From NCBI GenBank assembly GCA_964610775.1, contig CAZSZC010000004.1:1-63712 (forward strand): 63,712 nt of DNA, written 5' to 3'. This document shows positions 18,668-27,332 of this stretch, piece after piece. The stretch comes from CAZPWF01 sp964610775. Its GTDB lineage: Bacteria; Patescibacteriota; Saccharimonadia; Saccharimonadales; JACQNP01. The notes beneath the pieces are model-generated. The model saw only the letters and a program-made list of their open reading frames with translations, ran no database searches and was not told the origin of the DNA. A program made the translations under genes and the position numbers. Position 1 is the first letter of the stretch; each line of letters begins with the position of its first letter.

Positions 18668-19474
18668 CTAGATTGTCTTTTGGGCGTCGAGGGTTTCGTT
18701 AACCATGCCGTCAGCTATCTTATTTAACTCTCGTGGTACATGGGTAAACGTTACCCTCTTGAAACTCGGGATCATGTCTTTAATAGCTTGATGAATTGGC
18801 CATAGGTCACGATTTTTTACCTTAAATATACCCTTCATTTGATTAACTACCAGTAAACTATCTAGAAATACATTTACTTCTTCTACACCTAGTTTTTTTG
18901 CTTCTTCTAGACCAAATTTGAGTGCCTGGTATTCCGCTTGATTATTTGTAGTTATGCCCAGATATTCGCCACTTTTCATAATAACTGCGTCGTTCATATC
19001 CAAGATTGCGTAGCCAGATGCCGAAGGCCCTGGGTTGCCTCTAGAGCCGCCATCAGCAAATAGCTTAACTTCTTTGGGCGCCTCAACCACAAATTCCATC
19101 TGGGTTTCTTTGATTTCTCTGGGTTCTGTGTAGGGCTGAAAGCTAAACTGGATCATCTTTATCGGGGTATTCTCGTCGACATCTTCACCGTAATATTTAC
19201 GAAAAATCTGTAACATTACAGACACGGAGCCATAGACTTCCTGCGCTTCATTATCCTCCGGCGCTATATCCTTGATCCGTTTTTCGTGAATCCTATTTAT
19301 AGTTGCAACGCCAATTTTGCGCCAAGTTTCAGGCTTTTCACGATCAACTTTATCGATCAACTCAACCTGATCGTTGACTGCTAGATTTTTGTCGTCCTTT
19401 AGGCGCCAAGTGTTATTCTTCTCACCACTCAAAACCTTTTGCGCTAGATCATGATCAAGTTTTAATGTTTTCAT
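18668..19474 (-). CDS. ASCH-like domain fused to RNase HI-like domain
   Basis: Residues 1-115 resemble ASCH/PUA-like RNA-binding domains (LSGEKNNTWRL at about 15-25). Residues 136-268 are an RNase HI fold with DGGSRGNPGP and the catalytic carboxylates D141, E181, D205 and D255. RNase HI cleaves RNA in RNA-DNA hybrids. TATAGT lies 7 nt before the ATG, so the mRNA should be leaderless. It diverges from queA with only 36 bp between start codons and lies 12 bp from rnpB. The ASCH call is less certain than the RNase H call. Confidence 0.8.
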   Translation of the reverse strand: MKTLKLDHDLAQKVLSGEKNNTWRLKDDKNLAVNDQVELIDKVDREKPETWRKIGVATINRIHEKRIKDIAPEDNEAQEVYGSVSVMLQIFRKYYGEDVDENTPIKMIQFSFQPYTEPREIKETQMEFVVEAPKEVKLFADGGSRGNPGPSASGYAILDMNDAVIMKSGEYLGITTNNQAEYQALKFGLEEAKKLGVEEVNVFLDSLLVVNQMKGIFKVKNRDLWPIHQAIKDMIPSFKRVTFTHVPRELNKIADGMVNETLDAQKTI

Positions 19475-19510
19475 CTGTCTTACTATAACCTATTTGCTAC
19501 AATGAAGCCT

Positions 19511-20545
19511 GTGAAAGTTTCTGATTACACCTACGATTTACCAGAAGAACGAATTGCTTTACATCCACCAAAAGTCCGTGGCACTAGCCGACTCTTGGTA
19601 TTGAATAAGCAAACCGGAGAGATTGAGCATCGAAAATACACCAACTTGGTCGACTACCTACAACCTTGTGATGTTGTCGTCCTAAACGATACAAAAGTAA
19701 TAAAGGCCCGATTAATCGCCAAAAACTCTAAAGGCCAAACGCGTGAGCTTTTACTACTTGAAGATCATCATAATACAAACTTTACGAGTCGCAAGACTAT
19801 TTACAGAGGTAAAATTCACGACGGTGAGACATTAGACGTAAATGGGGCTAAGATTGTCGTTGAAAAGGTCTTGGACGGTGGCATCGCCGAAATCAGTAGT
19901 TCGCACAATATTTTAGAATTGGCAGAACATGTCGGCTCAGTGCCCTTACCTCCATATATGCATCGTGACGCTACCAAAGAAGATATAGAGCGCTACCAGA
20001 CGGTTTTTGCTAAGGAACCTGGTTCTGTGGCTGCTCCAACCGCATCACTCAACTTCACTAAGAAGTTAGAAGAGAAGTTATTAGCAAAAGGAATACAAAT
20101 TGCTTACCTGACTCTTCATGTAGGGCTTGGCACTTTCCTACCTATCAGAAGTGATGAAATCGAGGGACACACTATGCACAGTGAGTATTTTGAAGTGCCA
20201 GCGGAAACTATAGAAATAATCAATAAAGCTAAACTTAACAGTAATAAAATCGTTGCGATTGGTACAACAGTAACGCGCACTTTGGAGTTTTGTGCTGACA
20301 AAATTATGAGCACCGAGTTACACCCAAATCAACCACTAAATGGCGAAGCGAACATATTTATTTATCCTGGGTACAAATTTAAATTAGTTGATCACATGTT
20401 GACTAATTTTCATGCACCAAAATCGACCGTACTGATGATGGCGGCTGCCTTTGCGGGTTGGGATAATTTACTCAAAGCCTACGAGATAGCGATTGAAGAA
20501 GACTACTCTTTCCTAAGCTACGGTGACTCTATCTTGATTATCTAG
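19511..20545 (+). CDS. queA: S-adenosylmethionine:tRNA ribosyltransferase-isomerase (GTG start)
   Basis: Adds the cyclopentene part of queuosine to tRNA. The family start MKVSDY.YDLPEE.IA fits GTG 19511. An ATG at 19502 would add MKP and lies within the -10 element TACAAT (19498-19503, preceded by TGC). The -10 is 7 nt before the GTG, so the mRNA is probably leaderless. Family motifs include VVLNDTKV, HVGSVPLPPY, SVAAPTASLNFT, YLTLHVGLGTF and TNFHAPKSTVLMM. 344 aa. With tgt in the same window, it suggests queuosine-type modification. Confidence 0.95.
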   Translation: MKVSDYTYDLPEERIALHPPKVRGTSRLLVLNKQTGEIEHRKYTNLVDYLQPCDVVVLNDTKVIKARLIAKNSKGQTRELLLLEDHHNTNFTSRKTIYRGKIHDGETLDVNGAKIVVEKVLDGGIAEISSSHNILELAEHVGSVPLPPYMHRDATKEDIERYQTVFAKEPGSVAAPTASLNFTKKLEEKLLAKGIQIAYLTLHVGLGTFLPIRSDEIEGHTMHSEYFEVPAETIEIINKAKLNSNKIVAIGTTVTRTLEFCADKIMSTELHPNQPLNGEANIFIYPGYKFKLVDHMLTNFHAPKSTVLMMAAAFAGWDNLLKAYEIAIEEDYSFLSYGDSILII

Positions 20546-20865
20546 CGATCCATCTGATAATGAATAGTGCCAGCGTGATCGATTTCTTCGATTTCGGCCA
20601 TTCCTGACTTGTAAATCCCTTGGTTGGCGCAAGCTCCCCCAACTATTGTTACGCCAAGCGAAAAAGCAACGAATGATAGACTACGAGAGTCGATGTGTGC
20701 CTCTGATGTCGCATGCATCATACCGGCATATAAAGCTCCACGTACATTCTCTACCCCCTCATAAGCTATCGTAGTAAATGCAGCGAGGCTTCCGACAATA
20801 TAGGCAAACGTACCGGTAGCAGCCATAATATTGCCCTTTGCTTTTTCTCGCTCAAGATTGGTCAT
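20542..20865 (-). CDS. membrane protein of unknown function, 107 aa
   Basis: Two hydrophobic segments (about 11-33 and 65-85) with a hydrophilic loop between. Not recognised. It overlaps the convergent queA end by 4 nt. TATCTA lies 6 nt upstream of the ATG, consistent with a leaderless mRNA. Confidence 0.65.
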   Translation of the reverse strand: MTNLEREKAKGNIMAATGTFAYIVGSLAAFTTIAYEGVENVRGALYAGMMHATSEAHIDSRSLSFVAFSLGVTIVGGACANQGIYKSGMAEIEEIDHAGTIHYQMDR

Positions 20866-20952
20866 ACAGTATAGATATACTCTTCATCTACGAAACTGCA
20901 AGCTTAAGCAATTTAGCAGATATGCAACTGTGCTAAAATACTGGAGATATTT

Positions 20953-21029
20953 CGGGGTGTGGCGCAGTTGGCTAGCGCGTACGGCTGGGGGCCGTGAGGT
21001 CGCAGGTTCAAGTCCTGTCACCCCGACCA
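20953..21029 (+). tRNA. tRNA-Pro (GGG)
   Basis: Acceptor CGGGGTG/CACCCCG, discriminator A and encoded CCA; anticodon loop CTGGGGG gives GGG; T-arm CAGGTTCAAGTCCTG. Reads CCC/CCU codons. Confidence 0.96.
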
Positions 21030-21084
21030 TATATCAATTATGAGATATTTTGATGGTTTTTTGTACATAAAAGCCATAAACCTA

Positions 21085-21112
21085 TTGACATGACGTGACA
21101 CAGTACTACCAT
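21085..21112 (+). promoter_or_regulatory. promoter of the 66-aa gene
   Basis: TTGACA (21085-21090), 16-nt spacer, TACCAT (21107-21112), with a leader of about 28 nt ending in a GGAG site. Confidence 0.6.
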
Positions 21113-21147
21113 GGAAGTAGGGACATAAAATAAAGATAGGAGCGAAA

Positions 21148-21348
21148 ATGTCACTAAGCGAAGTTTTTATTCCAAGAAATCTGGCTGAAAAGGTAGAAGG
21201 AAGTTTAGTTCGGCCAGATATATTTAGATACGCTGATCCAAGTGATCATCATGTAAGGCGTATTGGCAGTGCGGCACTACACGAAGAAGTGGCAAATGAG
21301 CCAGCCCCCGAGGTAAAACTACCAGTCAGCAGCGCTGAAGCTGCCTAG
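21148..21348 (+). CDS. small hypothetical protein, 66 aa
   Basis: Has its own promoter and a TAGGAGC ribosome binding site 4-9 nt before the ATG. The product is short, acidic toward the C-terminus, without membrane segments, and not recognised. Confidence 0.65.
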   Translation: MSLSEVFIPRNLAEKVEGSLVRPDIFRYADPSDHHVRRIGSAALHEEVANEPAPEVKLPVSSAEAA

Positions 21349-21415
21349 AAAATTAAATTTACTAATTAAAGCATAAGCATTATCCTTTTCGTGTGGTATG
21401 TGAGAGTATTACTAC

Positions 21416-21655
21416 ATGCCAAACGAAATAGATTTTGAGAGCTTTGAAACTGCAGTAAAAGATATTCAAGACAGGATGAAAGAACGACCCATTATTCAAG
21501 ATGCATTTGACTGTGCTTTTAGCAGCGCACCAAGACCTCTGAATACGACTCTTGGTTCAATAACTTTGCGTGTCACAGAACTAGCAGAAACAGTAGGTAT
21601 TACTTCCGAAGAGCAACAGCTAAAGAGTAGTTTTCGCTCAATAAGAGGTCATTAA
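21416..21655 (+). CDS. small hypothetical protein, 79 aa
   Basis: Predicted helical and acidic, not recognised. It follows the 66-aa gene on the same strand and is directly followed by a strong terminator (21654-21684), which supports it as the last gene of that unit. No clear ribosome binding site is seen. Confidence 0.6.
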   Translation: MPNEIDFESFETAVKDIQDRMKERPIIQDAFDCAFSSAPRPLNTTLGSITLRVTELAETVGITSEEQQLKSSFRSIRGH

Positions 21656-21684
21656 AAAACTCGAGCCAAAAGCTCGAGTTTTTA
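21654..21684. terminator. bidirectional terminator
   Basis: Stem AAAAACTCGAGC/GCTCGAGTTTTT with a short A-rich loop serves the 79-aa gene on the plus strand and the structured RNA on the minus strand. Confidence 0.88.
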
Positions 21685-21808
21685 TTTAGGCCAGCATGAC
21701 AACCTGGATTGTAATCCCAGGTGGGTCTCCGCACGACAGAACCGCAATTCTGCACGAATATTGGAATCCCAAATGATAAGTATTCAGATTATCATTTTGC
21801 TGGCCCGT
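21685..21808 (-). ncRNA. unidentified multi-branched structured RNA
   Basis: A consensus TATAAT (21815-21820 on the minus strand) predicts a start at about 21808, so the RNA begins ACGGGCCAGC. An 8-bp closing helix GGCCAGCA/TGCTGGCC (21798-21805 with 21689-21696) encloses three arms. One is ATGATAA/TTATCAT. One is GGGATTCC/GGAGACCC carrying CAGAA/TTCTG. One is ACCTGG/CCAGGT. A terminator follows immediately. I find no tRNA, SRP, tmRNA or known riboswitch signature. Confidence 0.75.
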
Positions 21809-21831
21809 AGCTATATTATACTGCCTAAATA

Positions 21832-22449
21832 CTAAAGCAAGAAGCGGAGAATAGCTGTGTTTATATTAATCAGCAATGTACTGAACGGCTGGAACATAAT
21901 TACCAAGGCAAATACTATGAATAGGCCGAATGTTTCCATTCGAGCCATAAATTCCTGAATCGGCTCGGGCGCAAAAGCGTACAATAAACGCGATCCATCC
22001 AGTGGTGGAATCGGTACCATGTTAAAGACGAATATGCCGACATTTATAGCAGCGAATAAAGTTAAAGCATTTGTTGCAAAGCCAACCGTTCCGATCAGAC
22101 GAACAAGAACTGCGGCCACAATTGCCATTAGAATATTAGAGACTGGGCCCGCTATACCAATAAGCGCCGCACCATACTCACCCCATTTAACTCTCGTAGG
22201 ATTAAAAGGTACTGGCTTGGCCGCCAAGATTGGCACACCAAATAGAAATAGCGTAACTATAGGCATCAATACAGTTGTAATTGGATCAATGTGCTTAATC
22301 GGGTTGAAGCTAACTCTGCCATGCTCTAGAGCCGTATCATCGCCCAATTTATGCCCAACATAAGCGTGCATAGCCTCGTGTATGCTTAGAGCCGCAATAA
22401 TGCTAATAAGCGTCAGTGCAAGTGTTGTAAAGTCTGTGCCGAATTCCAT
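21832..22449 (-). CDS. site-2 protease family (M50) membrane metalloprotease
   Basis: A 205-aa polytopic protein with the zinc motif HEAMH (24-28) inside the first membrane helix and the third ligand region NMVPIPPLDGSRLL (about 143-156). These are hallmarks of the short rhomboid-like M50 class (YwhC-like). It likely cleaves substrates within the membrane; the substrate is unknown. It is followed by the structured RNA, which has its own promoter. Confidence 0.9.
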   Translation of the reverse strand: MEFGTDFTTLALTLISIIAALSIHEAMHAYVGHKLGDDTALEHGRVSFNPIKHIDPITTVLMPIVTLFLFGVPILAAKPVPFNPTRVKWGEYGAALIGIAGPVSNILMAIVAAVLVRLIGTVGFATNALTLFAAINVGIFVFNMVPIPPLDGSRLLYAFAPEPIQEFMARMETFGLFIVFALVIMFQPFSTLLININTAILRFLL

Positions 22450-22481
22450 CCCAGAATTATAGCACCTGGTTGCTTGGAGAG

Positions 22482-22700
22482 TTACTTAGCCTGCTCAACG
22501 ACTTCAGGTTTAGCCAAGAGGCCTTTTTTCTTGAGAGTACGAATTGCCTGGGTACTGAGCTTCATCTGGATTTTTTTGCCATCAACAATAACAGTCTTCT
22601 TCTGAAGATTTGGCTTCCAGACTTTTTTGGTATGGCGCTGTGAAAAGCTGACATTGCTGCCGTACTGCTTGCCTTTACCAGTTAAATCACATTTCTGCAT
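22482..22700 (-). CDS. rpmB: 50S ribosomal protein bL28
   Basis: A 72-aa protein with the bL28 start MQKCDLTGKGKQYGSNVS and HTKKVWKPNLQ. An AAAGGAA site precedes the ATG. Its promoter overlaps the 3' end of the helicase-like gene. Confidence 0.96.
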   Translation of the reverse strand: MQKCDLTGKGKQYGSNVSFSQRHTKKVWKPNLQKKTVIVDGKKIQMKLSTQAIRTLKKKGLLAKPEVVEQAK

Positions 22701-22726
22701 AATATTTCCTTTAGATTCAGGTTGTT

Positions 22727-22755
22727 ATTCTATCTGTTTTACCCCTATAAGTCAA
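22727..22755 (-). promoter_or_regulatory. rpmB promoter
   Basis: TTGACT (22750-22755), 17-nt spacer, TAGAAT (22727-22732) on the minus strand. The -35 lies within the end of the upstream gene. Confidence 0.7.
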
Positions 22756-25732
22756 CACTCTCTATAGATAGATTTCCCTTTAAGGTTGGTTTTGGCTCAA
22801 ACAAACCCGTTTTTGACCTTTTAACCATCTTGAATGTCCGAGTACCCTTACGGTGCGTATATAGATAGTCATTAAACACCTCAACTGTACCTTTCTTGTA
22901 ATCTACACTTTTTATGATTCCCCAATTTTCTTTATCACTATCATTCGGGTCAAGCCAATTGAAGAATTTACCGATCACTTCGTCGCCAAAATCAGTGAAA
23001 TCATTAAGCCGATCACTATCTATATATCCCTGAGCAGCGTTAACTTTTACAACAAACCTTTCTAGCCAGTCACGCGTGTATGCCAAGATCTCGTTATAAT
23101 CACGGTTATCATAAGATGAATCATAAAATGTCAGTGATTGTAGTTCGAATTTTCGTTTCAAAAGCTCACCGTAAAACGCATCAATATGATCGGATGTTTT
23201 GTGATTAGGTAAAATAATACCCATATCAAGAATCCGTACGTCTGAACCAATTTTTTGCATACGATTATCATCAAGACTGAATTGCAGAGCAACATTAGGA
23301 TTAGTTCGCGACGTAACCATCATTACATCAGTCGTTGGATCATAGCTCACTTCTTGATCACTTAGTGGGATAAATTCGTAACCCTCTTTTTGGTCAAGCC
23401 AATCAAAACCAACCCGAGAGCCAAACTCGATGACTTTTCGAAGCTTCTCAACATAAGGACTGGCCTTCATTATATTTTCTCTGTTGTATGCGTAATTATC
23501 CCATTCATTTTCATTAACACCACTGAAGTTATCTAGAAAAGCTCCAACCTCATCGGCGCGCCTATACGCGTAAAATGGATATTCGTCGTTAAGTGTGCCA
23601 CTAACATCCAGGCTATTCCTAATGCGAATTAACTCTCTGAATAGTTTTACTAATTCAACACTAGCCTGAACATCGTCTTCCATTCTGCTACTACGAAGCA
23701 CCATATCACTTGTTTCCGATACAAAAAACATCTCTAATACTGTCGAATTATCATTATCTGTGGTTATAGAAACATCCCAACCATGACAACCAGATTCGTG
23801 ATCATCTATTTGATCATAATCCGAATGCCAAGAATAAGTGGGTGTCATCCTGTATGTGTAATCTCCAAGGTGCGCAATTATTGAATCTCCAAGCTGGTCC
23901 ATACCTAACCATGTATCACCGAAATCTGACAGATGTACTTCCCTGTCCATAAATATATTATTCCTGCCAATTTTTTTTCGACTTCTGGTGCTTCTATCTA
24001 TAAAGTTAATTGTTTCGGGATGACGATTAATAATGTCTTGAACCGTTAGGATAATTGCATCAGGTAACTCCGTCTCATTTATATCGTTAATAATTTCGTA
24101 AAATGACTTGCTGCCATAACCCACTGCGTTCATCATCTCAGTAAGATCTAAGTCAGTAGCGGCTTGCAGACTCCGAAATGTTGGGCCCATACCTCTCTTT
24201 GACATGTCGGCAAGAACCGTTTTGCTCAAAGGAGCAGTCACTGCTGAATGCTGTTTTGCAACCTTTCGACGACCTATCATATCAACATAAGCTAATGCTT
24301 CAAATTCAGTCAGGTTCTCGAATAGCTTCTTCTTCTCTATATAATCTTTTTGCTCATCAATCGCTTCCACGACCTTCAAAAGCTCTTCATCTAACTCAAA
24401 CTTGGCACCAAGACTTCTCGGTACATTTATCCAGTCTGGTTCGTTATAGTCTTTTTCGTTCGGTTCACTCCGTGAACTTTGTTTATATTCGGTTGCCTCA
24501 AGAGCGTAATTAGTTATACCGTGCATCAGGTTATAAATGAATTCGAGACGTTTCGCATTGGCTACATAGTCCAAAACAAGTAATGAAGACCCATCTTCAG
24601 CCGGCTCAAGCCCACGACCGAGTTGCTGTATAAATATATTCTCCGATTCTGTCGATCTGTAGAATGCGATAACGTTTGCCGAGGGCAAATCAATGCCCTC
24701 ATTGAGCATATTAATCGAGATCACGTGATCTACTTCGCCTTCTCTAAAGCGTCGGATGGCTTCATCGTTTTCTTGATCAGTTTGACCACTGTGAATTACT
24801 GATGAATTCGGCAAGTAGCATGCAATGTCCTCCGCCTGCTGGATGCTTTGAGCAAAATGTATGACTTTTGGATCGCGTATTTCGGCTGTCTCTATTTCTT
24901 TTTGACCTCGCTTAATCATCTCTTTCAGGTTTGGGTCGATTCTAGCAGTCACTTTATTAAGATCAGACACCGATGGCGCACCGTCTTCGACTAGCGATTT
25001 AACTGTATCCTCTAGCATTACTTTGTAGGTCATAGGCCGCAGATTACCCCGAACGATACCTTCTGCAAGAGGGGCATCAACAACTTCCTGACCATAGGTT
25101 CTACGAATGTCTAATTGATCAAGTCTATTCGGTGTAGCCGTAATACCAAGACGAACGTCTGGGACAAAGTATTGAATGACTTCCTTATATGTTGGTGCTT
25201 CTGAGTGATGACTTTCGTCAACTATCTTGAAACCAAAGTGGCGCCTAGAGAATCGTGAGCCAACCTCCCCTCTAATCGACTGGAAGGTGCTAAACAGCAT
25301 ATCGAATTCATCAAATTCTTTTTTACCTCCGTGAAATTCTCCAGCCGAGAAGGTGTCGCCCCAACGACGTTCAAATTTTTCACGCCCATCTTTTATCAAG
25401 CCTTTTGTGTGCGCAAGATATAAACCGCGAGCATCTGGATTTTCCTGCTTGTAGCGGTTGAAAAACGCCATGGCTACCTCAAACTTACCCCAACGCGTGT
25501 GGGCATTCATGAGCATATTAGCTATTGTGAACTTCTCTTCGCCGTCTTCTGTTATTACGGTGACAATTTCAGGCGATCTGGGATTTGCTTCCTCATAAGA
25601 CAATATCTCTAGAGCTGCTCTCTGGTCGTCGCGAAGAAACGCCTCGTTGTCATGAGGCTCGGGTAAGCTATCAATAAGATGCAGATGGGTTGTGTGTGGA
25701 CCAATTTCTGGCCACACTTCTTGAGCAGACAT
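22745..25732 (-). CDS. SF2 helicase-like protein with altered ATPase motifs
   Basis: A 995-aa protein whose first 400 residues align by pattern with type III/COG1061-like SF2 helicases: VDESHH (171-176), GITATPNR (197-203), a helicase C-domain with MLNEGIDLPSAN, and QQLGRGL (369-375). Motif I, usually NAxxRxGKT, is NAHTRWGKF with Phe in place of the Mg-binding Thr/Ser (84). In motif VI the final Arg is Glu (376). The C-terminal 550 residues match nothing I know. A TTGTAA-17-TATAAT promoter and GGAG site precede it. It could be a defence or repair protein, possibly without ATPase activity. Confidence 0.8.
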   Translation of the reverse strand: MSAQEVWPEIGPHTTHLHLIDSLPEPHDNEAFLRDDQRAALEILSYEEANPRSPEIVTVITEDGEEKFTIANMLMNAHTRWGKFEVAMAFFNRYKQENPDARGLYLAHTKGLIKDGREKFERRWGDTFSAGEFHGGKKEFDEFDMLFSTFQSIRGEVGSRFSRRHFGFKIVDESHHSEAPTYKEVIQYFVPDVRLGITATPNRLDQLDIRRTYGQEVVDAPLAEGIVRGNLRPMTYKVMLEDTVKSLVEDGAPSVSDLNKVTARIDPNLKEMIKRGQKEIETAEIRDPKVIHFAQSIQQAEDIACYLPNSSVIHSGQTDQENDEAIRRFREGEVDHVISINMLNEGIDLPSANVIAFYRSTESENIFIQQLGRGLEPAEDGSSLLVLDYVANAKRLEFIYNLMHGITNYALEATEYKQSSRSEPNEKDYNEPDWINVPRSLGAKFELDEELLKVVEAIDEQKDYIEKKKLFENLTEFEALAYVDMIGRRKVAKQHSAVTAPLSKTVLADMSKRGMGPTFRSLQAATDLDLTEMMNAVGYGSKSFYEIINDINETELPDAIILTVQDIINRHPETINFIDRSTRSRKKIGRNNIFMDREVHLSDFGDTWLGMDQLGDSIIAHLGDYTYRMTPTYSWHSDYDQIDDHESGCHGWDVSITTDNDNSTVLEMFFVSETSDMVLRSSRMEDDVQASVELVKLFRELIRIRNSLDVSGTLNDEYPFYAYRRADEVGAFLDNFSGVNENEWDNYAYNRENIMKASPYVEKLRKVIEFGSRVGFDWLDQKEGYEFIPLSDQEVSYDPTTDVMMVTSRTNPNVALQFSLDDNRMQKIGSDVRILDMGIILPNHKTSDHIDAFYGELLKRKFELQSLTFYDSSYDNRDYNEILAYTRDWLERFVVKVNAAQGYIDSDRLNDFTDFGDEVIGKFFNWLDPNDSDKENWGIIKSVDYKKGTVEVFNDYLYTHRKGTRTFKMVKRSKTGLFEPKPTLKGNLSIESVDL

Positions 25733-25755
25733 ACTAACTCCAAATAATCTTGTAG

Positions 25756-25784
25756 ATTATACAATTTTAAGCAAGTTTTTACAA
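25756..25784 (-). promoter_or_regulatory. promoter of the helicase-like gene
   Basis: TTGTAA (25779-25784), 17-nt spacer, consensus TATAAT (25756-25761), followed by a short leader with TTGGAG. Confidence 0.7.
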
Positions 25785-25798
25785 TAGTCTGATATCTG

Positions 25799-26065
25799 TT
25801 AGTTAATTACTCTGAATCTTGGCAATTTTTTACCATGATATTCAACATTTTCGAGCCAGTTATCTAGTGAACGCACAAAAGTGAGTTCTGGATCATAATC
25901 GGCACGATAAATTACACATAGCTGGTCGTCTGCCTCAGTTATTGCAATGTTTGTCACGGTGTAAGTTTTATCTGGGCTTTTGTAATGTACGTACTTGCCG
26001 CCAATGATAACCTTCGTACCCGCCATGGCTATCTTGCGCTTTAACTCATTTGCAGGTATGTGCAC
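25799..26065 (-). CDS. DUF1653-family protein (GTG start)
   Basis: An 88-aa protein. The DUF1653 pattern is clear in residues 20-88: GGKYVHYKSPDKTYTV, VIYRADY, and GKKLPRFRVI at the end. The function is unknown. It starts with GTG 2 nt after the preceding HAD stop, so it is coupled; an internal ATG (residue 14) is possible but would drop a conserved-looking helix. Confidence 0.82.
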   Translation of the reverse strand: MHIPANELKRKIAMAGTKVIIGGKYVHYKSPDKTYTVTNIAITEADDQLCVIYRADYDPELTFVRSLDNWLENVEYHGKKLPRFRVIN

Positions 26066-26067
26066 AG

Positions 26068-26697
26068 CTACAAAACTCCGAGATCAGACAGGCTATCCAA
26101 CAAGGCCTGATAACCCGTATACAGCACCGGTGTATAACCACACTCCGATGCTGTACTCAAGCTCTTCTCGGTATCATCGATAAAGACAAGTTCTGACATC
26201 TCAACTCCAAGTGCTTCAGCAAAAAAGATGAATGCGTCAACACGTGGTTTCATGTGTTTGACTTCTGAGGATGCGTGGAATACATCAAAATGAGCTGGAA
26301 TTCCTAGTGCTCGCATATCAGCTGCACCCGTAAGGGTTGTATTACTGAGTAACCCTAGCTTATAACCCATACCTCTTAATGAATCTACAAGCTCCAAAAT
26401 TTTGTCATCAACAATCTTCAGATTACGCTCCACCTCAGTATTAAGTACAATAATATCGTCGAGTTTTTCCGAACCCTTGCCTAGCTTTTGCAAAAAAAGC
26501 CGCCAAAATTCTTCCCAACTATCTAATTCGCCAAGCTGCATGAGATGATTCATCGAAAAGTAGGTTTCATCGAAATCCTGCTTTGTTATACCTAGTAACT
26601 TACATACCTTTTGAGTAAAAGGTGCGCCATTACTGTTGTTTCCGCCAATCACCCCACCATAATCAAAGCCGATCGCTTTATATTTAGAAATAGGCAC
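26068..26697 (-). CDS. HAD-superfamily hydrolase (GTG start)
   Basis: A 209-aa haloacid dehalogenase-like enzyme: motif I GFDYGGVIG (9-17; nucleophile Asp11, second Asp replaced by Gly as in the DxGGV subgroup), motif II LLSNTT, Lys in HMKPRVD, motif IV VFIDDTEKS. Likely a small-molecule phosphatase or dehalogenase-like hydrolase; the substrate is unknown. It sits in a compact minus-strand operon. Confidence 0.85.
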   Translation of the reverse strand: MPISKYKAIGFDYGGVIGGNNSNGAPFTQKVCKLLGITKQDFDETYFSMNHLMQLGELDSWEEFWRLFLQKLGKGSEKLDDIIVLNTEVERNLKIVDDKILELVDSLRGMGYKLGLLSNTTLTGAADMRALGIPAHFDVFHASSEVKHMKPRVDAFIFFAEALGVEMSELVFIDDTEKSLSTASECGYTPVLYTGYQALLDSLSDLGVL

Positions 26698-26702
26698 GAT
26701 TT

Positions 26703-27329
26703 CTACTGCCTTTCAAGTACGACAAGTTGAGTAAGCTCGCCAATATCAACGGACTTCAGTTTAAGCTTATCGAGCGGCTCCTTCGGCTCCATACTCAATG
26801 CCTTTAGAGCTTCGTCCAAAGGCTGTTGTGGTACTTCATACTTGAGTACCTTGTCCGAATAGTGAGTAGGAATAATCAGCTTGGGCTCAATCTTCTTAAT
26901 GACTTTCAATGCACCGACTGGATCAAGAGTGTATCCACTGCCGCCTACAGGGATAATTATCATATCGATTGTGCCTATAGCTTCGAGCTGTTCCTCGCTA
27001 AGATCTGGATATATGTGCCCCATAACAGCTACTCTAATATCATCAATTACAAGTCGATAAATAATAGCCGACTTCTTGCCAGCCTCGTCCATATGAGCCC
27101 GGGCAGAGATGCCTTTAATAGACACATTGGATACCTCGTACTCACCTGGCGCGTCTATTACTAGTTTTACATCGGCTTTCGGATCGCTGTGAGTAGTCGT
27201 GAATAGGGCAATATCACCGGCTTTGGTTATAGACTTCTGGCCAAGATCAACCAAATTATCATCTATGACTAAATTAGCTTTTTTGCTACTAATGCGCACA
27301 CAGTTAGCGCCATAAAATTGTACTTCCAC
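26703..27329 (-). CDS. MBL-fold (UPF0173-like) hydrolase, degenerate metal site (GTG start)
   Basis: A 208-aa protein with the short beta-lactamase-like fold: TTTHSDPK replaces the usual HxHxDH, DAPGEYEV matches the conserved G-E-Y/F region, and IIPTHYSD follows. Several metal ligands of the family are missing, so catalytic activity is uncertain. It is coupled to the winged-helix gene by a 3-nt gap. Confidence 0.8.
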   Translation of the reverse strand: MEVQFYGANCVRISSKKANLVIDDNLVDLGQKSITKAGDIALFTTTHSDPKADVKLVIDAPGEYEVSNVSIKGISARAHMDEAGKKSAIIYRLVIDDIRVAVMGHIYPDLSEEQLEAIGTIDMIIIPVGGSGYTLDPVGALKVIKKIEPKLIIPTHYSDKVLKYEVPQQPLDEALKALSMEPKEPLDKLKLKSVDIGELTQLVVLERQ

Positions 27330-27332
27330 TAC

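Noticed and set aside
21685..21808. SRP RNA, tmRNA or tRNA identity for the structured RNA
   Set aside because: No SRP helix 8 motif, no tmRNA ends or tag frame, no TTCGAAT T-arm.
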